A stretch of 13,213 bases of DNA from Nostoc sp. GT001 (GCF_030382115.1 NZ_JAUDRJ010000003.1:5326216-5339428), one strand, 5' to 3'. Numbered from the stretch's first letter, positions 1 through 6,184 are shown. Notes: generated by a model not told the origin, from the sequence alone. A program made the numbers and translations.

Positions 1-983
1 TGCGAAGATAGATACAGCCGCAGAAACCACCAAGTACTTTTGCCAACAAGATTGATACCAAAGTATGAAACAGTATCTTTGTATTGGAGTTGATAATTGT
101 AACTCGTTGAGGTTTGCGTAATTGCTTTAATTTTTTCAAAAGCTTCGATTTCTTCAGCAGTTGTTACTACTTTTGATTCTTGAGGATCTGGTTGTATATC
201 AACTTCTCCATTATCTATGTCTATTGGAGGTTCAACAGGCTGATCTATTACTGGAGTAAGTGAGCGAGTCATTAACTCCACTAAACTTCCCTGAATCGAC
301 TTTTTAACAATTGGTTTGAATTTATCAATAATTTTACCAGTAATTCGACCTTTAATTTCATAACTAGGAGCAACTGTACCAAGTTCAGTCACTAAAAAGC
401 GAACAAATTCTTCAGAAGGAGAACGTAAAAGATTTCCTAGAAGTTGAGTCATGCCTTTGACATAAACCATTTCCTCGGCATGATTAGTAATAGCTGTAAC
501 CTCAAAATTATCACGGTGAAAGAATTTGAGGTTATCAATATCTTTGGTATCATATTCCAGGATGTTAAAAGTAAAAAATGGCTCCTTGTCCATAACATTT
601 GTTTCACGCAAGTCTGTAAAAAAACGGTATTCAATACCGTTAGTGACGATAGCTACTTTTGTTGTCGAAAGTGCATTAAAATATCTGCTCAATTGTCCAT
701 CATGTGCCTCAGCTTTTTGACCACGGGCTTTTGCTTCTACAAGCATAACTTTAGTACCGTTAATAGCTAAAGCGTAATCTACCTTTTCAAACTGCCCTGC
801 TTTTCTAATAGCAAAATCTGCCACGTATTCCGGTATTACTTCACTAGGATCGTAGACATCGTAGCCAAGAACACTCAAAAAAGGAACAATCAGTGCCATC
901 TTAGTAGATTCTTCACCAACAACTTGGTCAGCCCGCTTACGCACTTGTTCAGATAGCTTGGTAATATCTTCAGTGAATGCCAT
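1..983 (-). CDS. Type I restriction HsdR N-terminal-domain protein (partial, 3' end outside window)
   Basis: The frame is open on the minus strand from ATG at 983 to the left edge (327 codons, no stop), so the C-terminus is missing. I recognise a stand-alone HsdR N-terminal-like (HSDR_N) nuclease domain. Residues about 25-125 carry a PD-(D/E)XK pattern: Asp69 in KVDYAL, then Glu83 and Lys85 in LVEAKA, followed by a QLSRYF helix and the VAIVTNG strand typical of these domains. Residues about 245-275 form a Pro/Asp/Glu-rich linker. After it a second small domain begins (YKDTVSYFG, then WWFLRLY). There are no helicase motifs, and no hsdM or hsdS gene lies nearby, so this is not a complete type I restriction subunit. 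The start is set by a strong AGGAGG at 991-996, seven bases before the ATG. The substrate and role are unknown; a DNA-cleaving or defence role is inference from the fold only. Confidence 0.85.
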   Translation of the reverse strand, partial: MAFTEDITKLSEQVRKRADQVVGEESTKMALIVPFLSVLGYDVYDPSEVIPEYVADFAIRKAGQFEKVDYALAINGTKVMLVEAKARGQKAEAHDGQLSRYFNALSTTKVAIVTNGIEYRFFTDLRETNVMDKEPFFTFNILEYDTKDIDNLKFFHRDNFEVTAITNHAEEMVYVKGMTQLLGNLLRSPSEEFVRFLVTELGTVAPSYEIKGRITGKIIDKFKPIVKKSIQGSLVELMTRSLTPVIDQPVEPPIDIDNGEVDIQPDPQESKVVTTAEEIEAFEKIKAITQTSTSYNYQLQYKDTVSYFGINLVGKSTWWFLRLYLSS

Positions 984-990
984 CTTGTTT

Positions 991-1018
991 CCTCCTGGTA
1001 GATTATTGAGTATTTATA
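991..1018 (-). promoter_or_regulatory. Shine-Dalgarno and possible -10 box of the HsdR_N gene
   Basis: On the minus strand AGGAGG (991-996) sits seven bases before the ATG at 983. Just upstream, TATAAATA (1011-1018) is a good candidate -10 hexamer, giving a leader of about 20-25 nt. No convincing -35 is visible 17 bases further up, so the promoter part is weak, while the ribosome site is strong. Confidence 0.45.
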
Positions 1019-1254
1019 CGTCTTTTTTGTAAAATAAGAGTGATTGTAAGGTGACATAGTACATTTGAATTGAAAGTGTTAGTGCGATCGCCTTTTTTAT
1101 CACTCCTATAAAAGTATTCCCAAATAAGTACCCACCTGTAACACTCATGACTTGTTCACAGGTGCAATGACATCGGTAATGAATAAAAATAAATCAGAAT
1201 GATTTTTTATGAAGCTTCAGCCTATAGCGATTCTCAAAAAAATGCTCAAGCTAT

Positions 1255-1284
1255 AAAGCCCACGAATTCATCCGTGGGCTTTTT
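1255..1284 (+). terminator. Terminator-like hairpin without an upstream gene
   Basis: AAAGCCCACG (1255-1264) pairs perfectly with CGTGGGCTTT (1273-1282) across an 8-base loop, and the stem runs into a short T tract (1280-1284). This is a textbook intrinsic terminator on the plus strand, yet no plus-strand gene precedes it. A second inverted repeat, TATAGC/GCTATA (1224-1229 and 1250-1255), sits just before it. It could end a small RNA. It could equally be an end hairpin left by an IS200/IS605-type element, whose ends carry stems of this kind. Confidence 0.55.
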
Positions 1285-1365
1285 AATACAAGCTAACTTG
1301 CCGTTGCTGCTTTGAAATGGAAATCTTTGCTCTTTCTTTTCTGCGAGACGCACAATAGGCAGACG

Positions 1366-1419
1366 AAAATATTGCTGAGTGAATGAATTTTACTTTTTAC
1401 TCACCAAAATATTGTTGAG
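1366..1419 (+). repeat. Direct repeat of 14 bases, 40 bases apart
   Basis: AAAATATTGCTGAG at 1366-1379 recurs as AAAATATTGTTGAG at 1406-1419 (13 of 14 identical). The spacer holds an imperfect inverted repeat, TGAGTGAA and TTTACTCA. The origin is unknown; it could be a protein-binding pair or replication slippage. Confidence 0.5.
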
Positions 1420-1462
1420 AAAGGTTTTCGTGAGTTTTTACGGATATAACAGAAGCCGACAT

Positions 1463-1546
1463 TAGGATACACTGGCATTTGAATACACCGGAAGTTCATC
1501 AGCGACTTAGTTTGTCGCTTCTGGTGACTTCCTTCCTAGTATCCTA
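1463..1546. other. Long structured element, possible ncRNA or leader
   Basis: An outer stem TAGGATAC (1463-1470) pairs perfectly with GTATCCTA (1539-1546). Inside it lies a hairpin, with GGAAG (1490-1494) facing CTTCC (1528-1532), TCATCAG (1496-1502) facing CTGGTGA (1521-1527) with one G-T pair, and CGAC (1503-1506) facing GTCG (1514-1517) around the loop TTAGTTT. A competing stem is also possible: CACCGGAAG (1486-1494) with CTTCTGGTG (1518-1526), nine pairs including one G-T. Two mutually exclusive folds are what one would expect of a switching RNA, but nothing identifies a ligand, and the strand is undecided. It lies about 335 bases before the plus-strand gene at 1881. Confidence 0.4.
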
Positions 1547-1880
1547 TTGCTTTTGGCTGTATGAAACTTACTCCAATCTACGGTAAGTCTCCCTGAAGAA
1601 GGTTTTTTAGCATCTAAAACGACTGCCACTGTTTTGAGGCTATAGCCTTAGAATATTTACAAGCTTTACTTACGAATTAGCTCTCTCTAGATAAAAGTAC
1701 CATTTTTACTGTGTAAGCTGACATTCTACCTGTTTCATCCAGATTTGTGTAGCTTATTAACAAATCAACGGATTCATTAATATTAAGCCTGCTTTACTAT
1801 TTAGTTTCTTAGCCAGACCTATTAGACAGCTAGAGTGTTCATTTCACTTTGTTCAATAGCTTTTAGCCCTTATCGCTCCC

Positions 1881-2393
1881 ATGCTGACCCATCACCGCAA
1901 GCCCGTGTGCTTATCACTGATTTCCACTGACCTACCGATCTGGTCTGTTGTCGAAACTGCTGCCACATTGTATCAAAAAGATACCGATCGATTCCATTTA
2001 CTGATGACCGCACCGCCTTTAATTAGCTGCGAAGTGGAGAGTGTCATCAGTCCAGAAGACACACTTCCTCAAAGCAAGAGCAAAGCTTACGCCCCTAACA
2101 GTCCCAGAATTTTGTGGCTGGAGATTTCCCCTTACCGAGTCATCATGACTATGCAAGGTAATGCTCAAGTGAGTTACCGTCACTTTTGGGAACAGGGTGT
2201 TTATGGCATTAGTCGCTATTGGTTGCCAACTGAGTCATTGCAACCTAACGATCCGATTCGTTTACGAAATTTTACTCGTAGCCTAACTCTCAACGGACAT
2301 CCTTTGCCAGAGAATTTGCGGCTGGAATATGAATTGTGGGCAGAAAAAGTCCAATTAGGATGCTACATACTGAATTTGGAAATTAAACATTGA
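1881..2393 (+). CDS. Unknown protein, probably a conserved cyanobacterial hypothetical
   Basis: This is a 170-residue frame from ATG to TGA (2391-2393). I do not recognise a family. The protein looks soluble: no signal peptide, no membrane segment, no cysteine clusters. The N-terminal part (about 1-60) is mixed; residues 77-168 look like one compact domain rich in aromatic residues (RILWLEISPYRVIM, then RHFWEQGVYGISRYWLP). The C-terminal part (LRLEYELWAEKVQLGCYILN) resembles paired beta strands. No good Shine-Dalgarno precedes the ATG, so the start could lie further in, for example at Met43. It stands alone, with structured DNA upstream and a repeat downstream. The codon pattern, tidy length and sequence complexity support a real gene; function unknown. 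Confidence 0.7.
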   Translation: MLTHHRKPVCLSLISTDLPIWSVVETAATLYQKDTDRFHLLMTAPPLISCEVESVISPEDTLPQSKSKAYAPNSPRILWLEISPYRVIMTMQGNAQVSYRHFWEQGVYGISRYWLPTESLQPNDPIRLRNFTRSLTLNGHPLPENLRLEYELWAEKVQLGCYILNLEIKH

Positions 2394-2419
2394 TAAGTGT
2401 GGGGAGTGAAGAAGATAAC

Positions 2420-2496
2420 AGGATACAGGTTACAGGTTACAGGGTATAGATTATTTCCTGTCACCTGTCACCTCTCCCCTGTCACCTCTCCCCTAA
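2420..2496. repeat. Short tandem repeats forming an imperfect hairpin
   Basis: Copies of a 7-base unit ACAGGTT (2426-2443) are followed by CCTGTCACCT copies (2457-2487), which are their near reverse complement, so the stretch can fold back on itself. CTGTCACCTCTCCC itself occurs twice in tandem. Such degenerate tandem repeats are common between genes of filamentous cyanobacteria. It lies between the converging ends of the genes at 2393 and 2516 and might help end transcription, although there is no T tract. Confidence 0.6.
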
Positions 2497-2515
2497 TCTC
2501 AATTCCCAATCCCTC

Positions 2516-3097
2516 TTAACCAAAATAACTGGGTTGGTTTCCAGGTTTCCATTTAATATTGCAACCAACACTCGGCTTTTGATCACTTGTAACAGGTTTA
2601 CCCGCTAGCACTGCTTCAATGGCTGCGCGTAAATCTGCACCTGTTACAGGTTTATCATTACTGGGGCGGCTATCATCTAATTGTCCCCGATAAACAAGTT
2701 GACGTTGATCGTCAAATACAAAAAAATCTGGTGTGCAAGCTGCTGTGTAAGCCTTCGCCGTTTCTTGGCTCTCGTCGTAGCATAAGGTAAAATTAAACCC
2801 TTGTTCTGTGGAAAATGCTTGTAACGACTCTGGCGCATCATCTGGATAATTCTTTGCATCGTTAGCACTAATAGCAACGATCGCTAAATCACTTGTAAAA
2901 TAATCTCTTCCTAACTGCACTAATTCTTGTTGGACGTGTTTTACAAACGGGCAATGGCGACAAATAAACATTACCAATAGTGCTTTTTTATCTGCAAAGG
3001 TAGAAAGTGAAGTTGCCTTTCCAGATACTACTTCTGGTAGATTAAAATCTGGCGCTTTAGTGCCTAGCGGCAACATAGTTGAAGCAGTTAAAGCCAT
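2516..3097 (-). CDS. Thioredoxin-fold, peroxiredoxin-like protein
   Basis: The 193-residue protein has a thioredoxin fold of the AhpC/TSA, PRX-like type. Residues 11-21 (LGTKAPDFNLP) are the usual start of this fold. The redox site is Cys46-Arg-His-Cys49 in FICRHCPFVKH, a CXXC pair at the end of the second strand. A cis-proline loop follows at ACTPDFF (Cys121, Pro123). The C-terminus has Cys179 in VGCNIKWK. It should be a cytosolic thiol oxidoreductase or peroxide-reducing enzyme; there is no signal peptide. The substrate cannot be read from the sequence. ATG at 3097 is preceded by a weak GGGTGA. It is transcribed alone, downstream of hli on the same strand but separated by a palindromic terminator. 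Confidence 0.88.
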   Translation of the reverse strand: MALTASTMLPLGTKAPDFNLPEVVSGKATSLSTFADKKALLVMFICRHCPFVKHVQQELVQLGRDYFTSDLAIVAISANDAKNYPDDAPESLQAFSTEQGFNFTLCYDESQETAKAYTAACTPDFFVFDDQRQLVYRGQLDDSRPSNDKPVTGADLRAAIEAVLAGKPVTSDQKPSVGCNIKWKPGNQPSYFG

Positions 3098-3118
3098 AGT
3101 TCACCCAATATTTTTACG

Positions 3119-3145
3119 CTGATAACTAACGGCTTTTGTTATCAG
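3119..3145 (-). promoter_or_regulatory. Hairpin in the leader of the peroxiredoxin-like gene
   Basis: CTGATAAC (3119-3126) pairs perfectly with GTTATCAG (3138-3145), an 8-bp stem with an 11-base loop, 21 bases before the ATG at 3097. It could be a leader structure or an operator with dyad symmetry. No T tract follows on the minus strand that would make it a strong terminator (only GTAAAAATA). Confidence 0.35.
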
Positions 3146-3179
3146 TATATTTTCACTCTAGCACTAAGTTTTCCATAAA

Positions 3180-3209
3180 ATAAGAGACGGTAAATTTACC
3201 GTCTCTTAT
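3180..3209 (-). terminator. Perfect 30-base palindrome, terminator of hli
   Basis: The segment is a perfect palindrome with arms reading ATAAGAGACGGTAAA. On the minus strand it is followed by TTTTATGG, 35 bases past the hli stop, so it can end hli transcripts. On the plus strand it runs into seven T (3212-3218), so it could act in both directions. The core GAGACG...CGTCTC resembles the dispersed palindrome at 9181-9208. Confidence 0.65.
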
Positions 3210-3243
3210 AATTTTTTTAGATTTATTTTAAATAAATTAGTTT

Positions 3244-3459
3244 TTACAGACTTGCCAAAACACCAACAATACCGTGTCCTGTGAATACTTCTAATGCTAT
3301 CAGAGAGACAAAACCAATCATTGCTAACCGACCGTTAAGCATTTCTGCATAGGGAGTGAAACCAGTGCGATCGCCTTGTTCATCTATATATACTTTTGGC
3401 TCGATCGCAAAGTTGTTCAGCTTGCCTTGGTCGTCAATGATAGCAGTACTTGTACGCAT
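3244..3459 (-). CDS. hli: High-light-inducible protein (Hlip, small CAB-like)
   Basis: This 71-residue protein has a single membrane span and the chlorophyll-a/b-binding signature of one-helix Hlips. Glu39, Asn42 and Arg44 in [12 protein letters not shown] are the pigment-ligating and pairing residues, and the helix runs to about residue 68. The hydrophilic N-terminal 35 residues face the cytosol. The family binds chlorophyll and carotenoid in thylakoids and protects photosystem assembly under excess light. The length fits the roughly 70-residue HliA/HliB class. ATG at 3459 is preceded by AGGGA. It is divergent from thyX, and an HLR1-like box sits directly upstream, so induction by light stress through RpaB is likely. 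A palindromic terminator follows. Which Hli paralogue it is cannot be decided. Confidence 0.93.
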   Translation of the reverse strand: MRTSTAIIDDQGKLNNFAIEPKVYIDEQGDRTGFTPYAEMLNGRLAMIGFVSLIALEVFTGHGIVGVLASL

Positions 3460-3481
3460 GGATTTTTCCCTGTTTTCTCTT

Positions 3482-3520
3482 TATGTAAATAACTGTAACA
3501 AAGTTATTAATATTTGTAAA
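3482..3520 (-). promoter_or_regulatory. HLR1-like RpaB box and candidate promoter of hli
   Basis: On the minus strand 3499-3482 reads GTTACAGTTATTTACATA: two TTACA half-sites in direct order, with the spacing of the HLR1 element (G/T)TTACA(T/A)(T/A) N2 (G/T)TTACA(T/A)(T/A). There is one mismatch, a G in the first half. A third half-site, TTTACA, lies at 3520-3515. Used as a -35, it puts TACAGT (3497-3492) at -10 with a 17-base spacer, so RpaB on HLR1 would cover the -10 and repress in low light. The box is seen directly; the promoter assignment is inference. Confidence 0.6.
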
Positions 3521-3663
3521 GTATCTTAATCTAATCAAGTAGTAGTCCAAGCAAGCCAGAGAAAAGATATGATGATGAATCGAGTTCAAATACATGTCTA
3601 AGCAACAGGCTCCGCTCCTTGTGCGTAAGCACTTTCAATCACAAATCCATTCCCCAACAGCTA

Positions 3664-4386
3664 ATGCATCGATTTCGAGTAGAGGTTATTGCCAAAACAC
3701 CAAACCCGCAGCAGGTGATTTATGCCGCGATGCACCAGGACTATACCGATGGGTTCGTGTTTGATGAGCGCGACTCCTGGCCTTCTGAGTCACAAAGCGG
3801 CGAAGTTATTGTTAAGCGGCTTTTAGCGGGTGAGAGGGGACACTATGGGCCTTTAGAGCATCCCCAGATTGTTTTCAATTGTGGCTACTTTCCCCACAGT
3901 GTAATGCAGCAGGCCCGTACTCATCGCGTTTCTGTATCATTTGATGTACAATCTTTTAGATATACAGGCAACCAATTTATTGACGTAGTAGAAGGCAAGA
4001 AAGACATAGAAGATGTTTTTTATCTACGTCCCGTTGGTTATTACACTGATAGACAAGGCAAAAAGTATCACTATTCACCAGAGCAACGAGCAGCAGATTT
4101 GGAGTGGTGTTTAGAAGCAGCTAAACGATATAAAGCTGATTTTGAGGGTGGAATGTCTGAAGAACACGCTAGAGGTAAAGTGCCTTTTGACTATCGCCAG
4201 CATTTTGTAGTTAGTTTTAATTTGAGGTCTTTCTTACATTTTTGTGACCTGAGAAATAAAAAAGATGCTCAATTGGAAATTCAAAAGTTGTGTGAAATGA
4301 TGTGGCCTCATTTTGAAGATTGGGCACCTGCGATCGCACAATGGTATGAAAAGCAGCGTCTAGGTAAAGCCAGGTTAGCACCTTAG
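3664..4386 (+). CDS. thyX: FAD-dependent thymidylate synthase ThyX
   Basis: ThyX makes dTMP from dUMP with methylene-tetrahydrofolate, NADPH and FAD. The 240-residue product shows the family marks: GHYGPLEHPQIVF (59-71), QQARTHRVSVSFDVQSFRYT (82-101, the ThyX motif with Arg85, His87, Arg88, Ser97 and Arg99), and a C-terminal NLRSFLHFCDLRNKKDAQLE helix. The frame stays open upstream to a TTG at 3619, but I chose ATG 3664 because RFRVEVIAKTPNPQQ is the usual beginning of cyanobacterial ThyX. No clear Shine-Dalgarno is visible for either start. It is divergent from hli. Nine bases after its stop lies a relic of a xisI gene, so foreign DNA abuts it. Functionally it completes the route served by dcd and dut further right. 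Confidence 0.95.
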   Translation: MHRFRVEVIAKTPNPQQVIYAAMHQDYTDGFVFDERDSWPSESQSGEVIVKRLLAGERGHYGPLEHPQIVFNCGYFPHSVMQQARTHRVSVSFDVQSFRYTGNQFIDVVEGKKDIEDVFYLRPVGYYTDRQGKKYHYSPEQRAADLEWCLEAAKRYKADFEGGMSEEHARGKVPFDYRQHFVVSFNLRSFLHFCDLRNKKDAQLEIQKLCEMMWPHFEDWAPAIAQWYEKQRLGKARLAP

Positions 4387-4395
4387 ATAATGGCT

Positions 4396-4424
4396 GAAAG
4401 TTGACAGAATTTGCGGTAGGATAA
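4396..4424 (+). pseudogene. Relic of a xisI 3' end
   Basis: Read in frame, 4398-4424 encodes KLTEFAVG and a TAA stop, the same last eight residues as the intact xisI at 6158-6184. The 25 bases 4396-4420 differ from 6156-6180 at only three positions, all transitions, and all three are silent in the xisI frame (Leu, Ala and Val codons). The rest of the gene is missing: the codon before it is TGA, and thyX ends nine bases upstream. It is best read as the tail of a second, deleted xisHI pair. Confidence 0.7.
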
Positions 4425-4473
4425 GGCGAAGCGATTATCCTCGGATTTATTGGGTTTGATTTAGGGCGATCGC
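4396..4473 (+). repeat. Left copy of a direct repeat flanking the Rpn-xisHI segment
   Basis: This stretch aligns with 6156-6229 over its whole length, with a few small gaps. The best blocks are the xisI tail (4396-4420) and TTGGGTTTGATTTAGGGCGA (4450-4469), the latter matching 6208-6227 with two differences. It ends in a HIP1 octamer (4466-4473). The two copies are 1760 bases apart and enclose the Rpn gene, xisH and xisI. Confidence 0.65.
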
Positions 4474-4486
4474 ATCTATTTTTTTG

Positions 4487-5344
4487 ATGAACAAAGCTGT
4501 CGATATTAGCACTAAAAAATTAATCAGCCTTGCACCAAATAATTGGGCAAAATGGGTGACAGGAATTCCTGACATTGTTACAGGCGAAATCTTAAATACA
4601 GAATTCCAATGGATTAGCCGACAAAGCGATGTTGTAATTCAGGCTGAAAGTCCCCAATACGGAAAATTTCTCATCCTCAATGAGTTACAGTTACGCCACA
4701 CATCAGAAATGCCGCGTCGGATGCGTGCTTATGCTGCTCTTGCGGAAGAGAAATATAAACTACAAACGTACCCTGTACTGATTAACATTCTCAAAATTAG
4801 CAACAGCGAAATACCTACAAGTTTTGCATCTAATTTTATCGGGTTAAGGGCAATTCAAGATTACCGCGTAATCAATCTCTGGGAGGTTGACGTAAATATT
4901 GCTTTTGAGACGCCGTTACCGTCGCTGCTTCCCTTTGTACCAATTCTCAAAGGCGGAGAAAACGAGTCTACAATTAGGGAAGCATTGCGAATGCTGCGTG
5001 CTGACGAGCAATTAAATCAACTTGAGACAGTTCTGGCATTTTTTGCAACCTTTGTATTAGAAAGTACTTTAGTTCAGGAAATCATGAGGTGGGATATGAC
5101 AGTCTTAAGAGAGTCACCTTGGTATCAAGAAATTTTACGTGAGGGACAAGCACGAGGAGAAGCAGAAGGAGAAGTACGTGGAATAATCTCTAGCATCGAA
5201 ACAAGTTTAGAAGCAAAATTTGGCAGCGATGGTTTGGAGTTGATGTCGCAAATTTCGCAAATTTCTGACTTAGGGCAATTGAAAGAGATTTTACGCAAGA
5301 TTGTTGTAGCAAATACAATTCAAGAGTTACGGAATGTTTTGTAG
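4487..5344 (+). CDS. Rpn-family PD-(D/E)XK nuclease-like protein with DUF4351-like C-terminus
   Basis: A 285-residue protein from ATG 4487; a TTG directly before it adds one residue and is unlikely. Residues 29-100 match the recombination-promoting nuclease (Rpn)/putative transposase family: Asp48 in SRQSDVV, Glu66 and Gln68 in LNELQ (Gln replacing the usual Lys, as is common in this family), then RRMRAYAALAEEKYKL and YPVLINI. Residues about 205-285 (REGQARGEAEGEVRGIIS and after) form a charged helical tail like DUF4351. Family members are found beside mobile DNA, and some promote RecA-independent recombination in E. coli. The activity of this protein is unknown. A HIP1-containing repeat lies immediately on both sides. 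No Shine-Dalgarno is visible. Confidence 0.85.
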   Translation: MNKAVDISTKKLISLAPNNWAKWVTGIPDIVTGEILNTEFQWISRQSDVVIQAESPQYGKFLILNELQLRHTSEMPRRMRAYAALAEEKYKLQTYPVLINILKISNSEIPTSFASNFIGLRAIQDYRVINLWEVDVNIAFETPLPSLLPFVPILKGGENESTIREALRMLRADEQLNQLETVLAFFATFVLESTLVQEIMRWDMTVLRESPWYQEILREGQARGEAEGEVRGIISSIETSLEAKFGSDGLELMSQISQISDLGQLKEILRKIVVANTIQELRNVL

Positions 5345-5364
5345 GATAAAGCAAGCGATCGCAC
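5341..5364 (+). repeat. Shared post-stop repeat with HIP1, copy after the Rpn gene
   Basis: GGATAAAGCAAGCGATCGCA (5344-5363) occurs identically at 6179-6198, and the longer 24-base blocks 5341-5364 and 6176-6199 differ at one base. In both cases the block covers the stop codon of the upstream gene, although the two genes are unrelated. A third, degraded copy is at 4416-4434. The match is far too long to be explained by the HIP1 octamer alone. Confidence 0.7.
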
Positions 5365-5382
5365 CAACTCCTGGCTGAGAGC

Positions 5383-5439
5383 TAGAATATGATGAAAGTT
5401 TAGACTATAAAATTTTCGAGTTATTACACTTAAAATTTT
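5383..5439 (+). promoter_or_regulatory. Candidate promoter region of xisHI
   Basis: TATAAA (5406-5411) is a fair -10, with a poor -35 (TAGAAT, 5383-5388) at 17 bases. TAAAATTTT occurs twice, at 5408-5416 and 5431-5439, each containing the palindrome AAAATTTT; the second ends five bases before the xisH ATG. The pair could be an operator. It is weak evidence from an A/T-rich stretch. Confidence 0.3.
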
Positions 5440-5444
5440 AATGA

Positions 5445-5861
5445 ATGTCTGCAAGAGATATTTTCCATAATTTAGTTAGATTGGCTTTGCAAAAAGATGG
5501 CTGGACAATTACACACGATCCACTGTCTATTGATTTAGCAGATGGACAATTGCAAATTGATCTGGGTGCAGAACGGTTAATCGCTGCCCAAAAACAAGAC
5601 GAAAGAATTGCTGTAGAAATCAAGAGTTTTGTTGCTCCTTCTGCAATTTCCGAATTTCATACAGCTTTAGGACAATGTTTAAATTATCGAGTTGCACTAA
5701 AACTAAAAGAACCAGAGCGAGTTCTCTATTTAGCAGTTCCGCTAGCAACTTATGAAGATTTTTTTTCACGGCAATTGCCACAACTGAGTATTCATGAATA
5801 TCAATTGAAACTGCTAGTATTTGACCCGGAAAATGAGGTAATTGTACGATGGATAAACTAG
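5445..5861 (+). CDS. xisH: XisH, fdxN-element excision-controlling factor family
   Basis: The 138-residue product is a clear XisH-family protein, beginning with the typical SARDIFHNLVRLALQKDGW and ending in VRWIN. The fold is endonuclease-like: Asp39 in QIDLGAE and Glu58/Lys60 in VEIKSF make a PD-(D/E)XK pattern, followed by the FHTALGQCLNYR helix. In Anabaena PCC 7120, XisH and XisI are needed, with the XisF recombinase, to excise the fdxN element during heterocyst formation. Many cyanobacteria carry xisHI copies away from any such element, and here no recombinase gene and no fdxN fragment is present, so the role of this copy is open. It overlaps xisI by 13 bases, which implies coupled translation. 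No Shine-Dalgarno is obvious. Confidence 0.93.
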   Translation: MSARDIFHNLVRLALQKDGWTITHDPLSIDLADGQLQIDLGAERLIAAQKQDERIAVEIKSFVAPSAISEFHTALGQCLNYRVALKLKEPERVLYLAVPLATYEDFFSRQLPQLSIHEYQLKLLVFDPENEVIVRWIN

Positions 5862-6184
5862 CAAAGTATAGACAAATCATTCAGCAAGTTTTGACAATTC
5901 ATGCTCAGATTAAACCTGCCTATGGTGAAATCGAACGACAAACTATTTTTGATGTGCAACAAAATCATTATCAAGTTGTGAATACGGGGTGGGAAAATCG
6001 TCGTCGAGTTTATGGCTGTTTAATTCATCTAGATATTCGAGATGGTAAGATTTGGATTCAGTATGATGGGACTGAGATTGGCGTGGCTAATGAATTAATA
6101 GAATATGGTATTCCTAAGCAAGATATAGTGCTGGCTTATCAGCCTCCTTATATGCGAAAGCTGACAGAATTTGCAGTGGGATAA
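5849..6184 (+). CDS. xisI: XisI, fdxN-element excision-controlling factor family
   Basis: The 111-residue product matches the XisI family throughout: MDKLAKYRQIIQQVL at the start, RVYGCLIHLDIRDGKIWIQY (53-72) in the middle, and YGIPKQDIVLAYQPPYMRK near the end. It is small and soluble. It always travels with XisH in the genomes I know of and probably binds it. The ATG lies inside the last codons of xisH in another frame, a 13-base overlap typical of this pair. The 3' end (from 6156) is repeated as a relic at 4396-4424 behind thyX. No terminator with a T tract follows; a palindrome-like hairpin at 6272-6292 lies between this gene and the converging dut. Confidence 0.94.
   Translation: MDKLAKYRQIIQQVLTIHAQIKPAYGEIERQTIFDVQQNHYQVVNTGWENRRRVYGCLIHLDIRDGKIWIQYDGTEIGVANELIEYGIPKQDIVLAYQPPYMRKLTEFAVG

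Larger units (their letters stand above)
984..1880. other. Long gene-free region with structured elements
   Basis: About 900 bases separate the divergent genes at 983 (-) and 1881 (+). I see no coding frame with a plausible start and family signature. The region holds one HIP1 octamer (1084-1091), a terminator-like hairpin (1255-1284), a near-identical 14-base direct repeat (1366-1379 and 1406-1419), a long folded element (1463-1546) and a 10-base palindrome GGCTATAGCC (1639-1648). This density of inverted structure suggests one or more small RNAs or remnants of mobile DNA, but none matches an RNA family I can name. Confidence 0.6.

Noticed and set aside
444..770. Plus-strand open frame of 108 codons
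   Set aside because: It lies entirely antisense to the HsdR_N gene, which has a strong ribosome site and family motifs. The plus-strand product is a cysteine- and phenylalanine-rich shadow.
1250..1400. Minus-strand frame of about 50 codons through the orphan hairpin (includes FRLPIVRLAEKKEQ)
   Set aside because: It has no start codon after the upstream stop, and no family similarity I can recognise, including to TnpB.
3619..3663. TTG start extending ThyX by 15 residues
   Set aside because: Cyanobacterial ThyX normally begins at the strand RFRVEVIAKTP, which the ATG at 3664 supplies.
3594..3763. Short open frame MSKQQAPLLVRK... overlapping the start of thyX
   Set aside because: It has no ribosome site, lies in another frame than thyX and mostly reads thyX out of frame. 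An upstream regulatory ORF is possible but unsupported.
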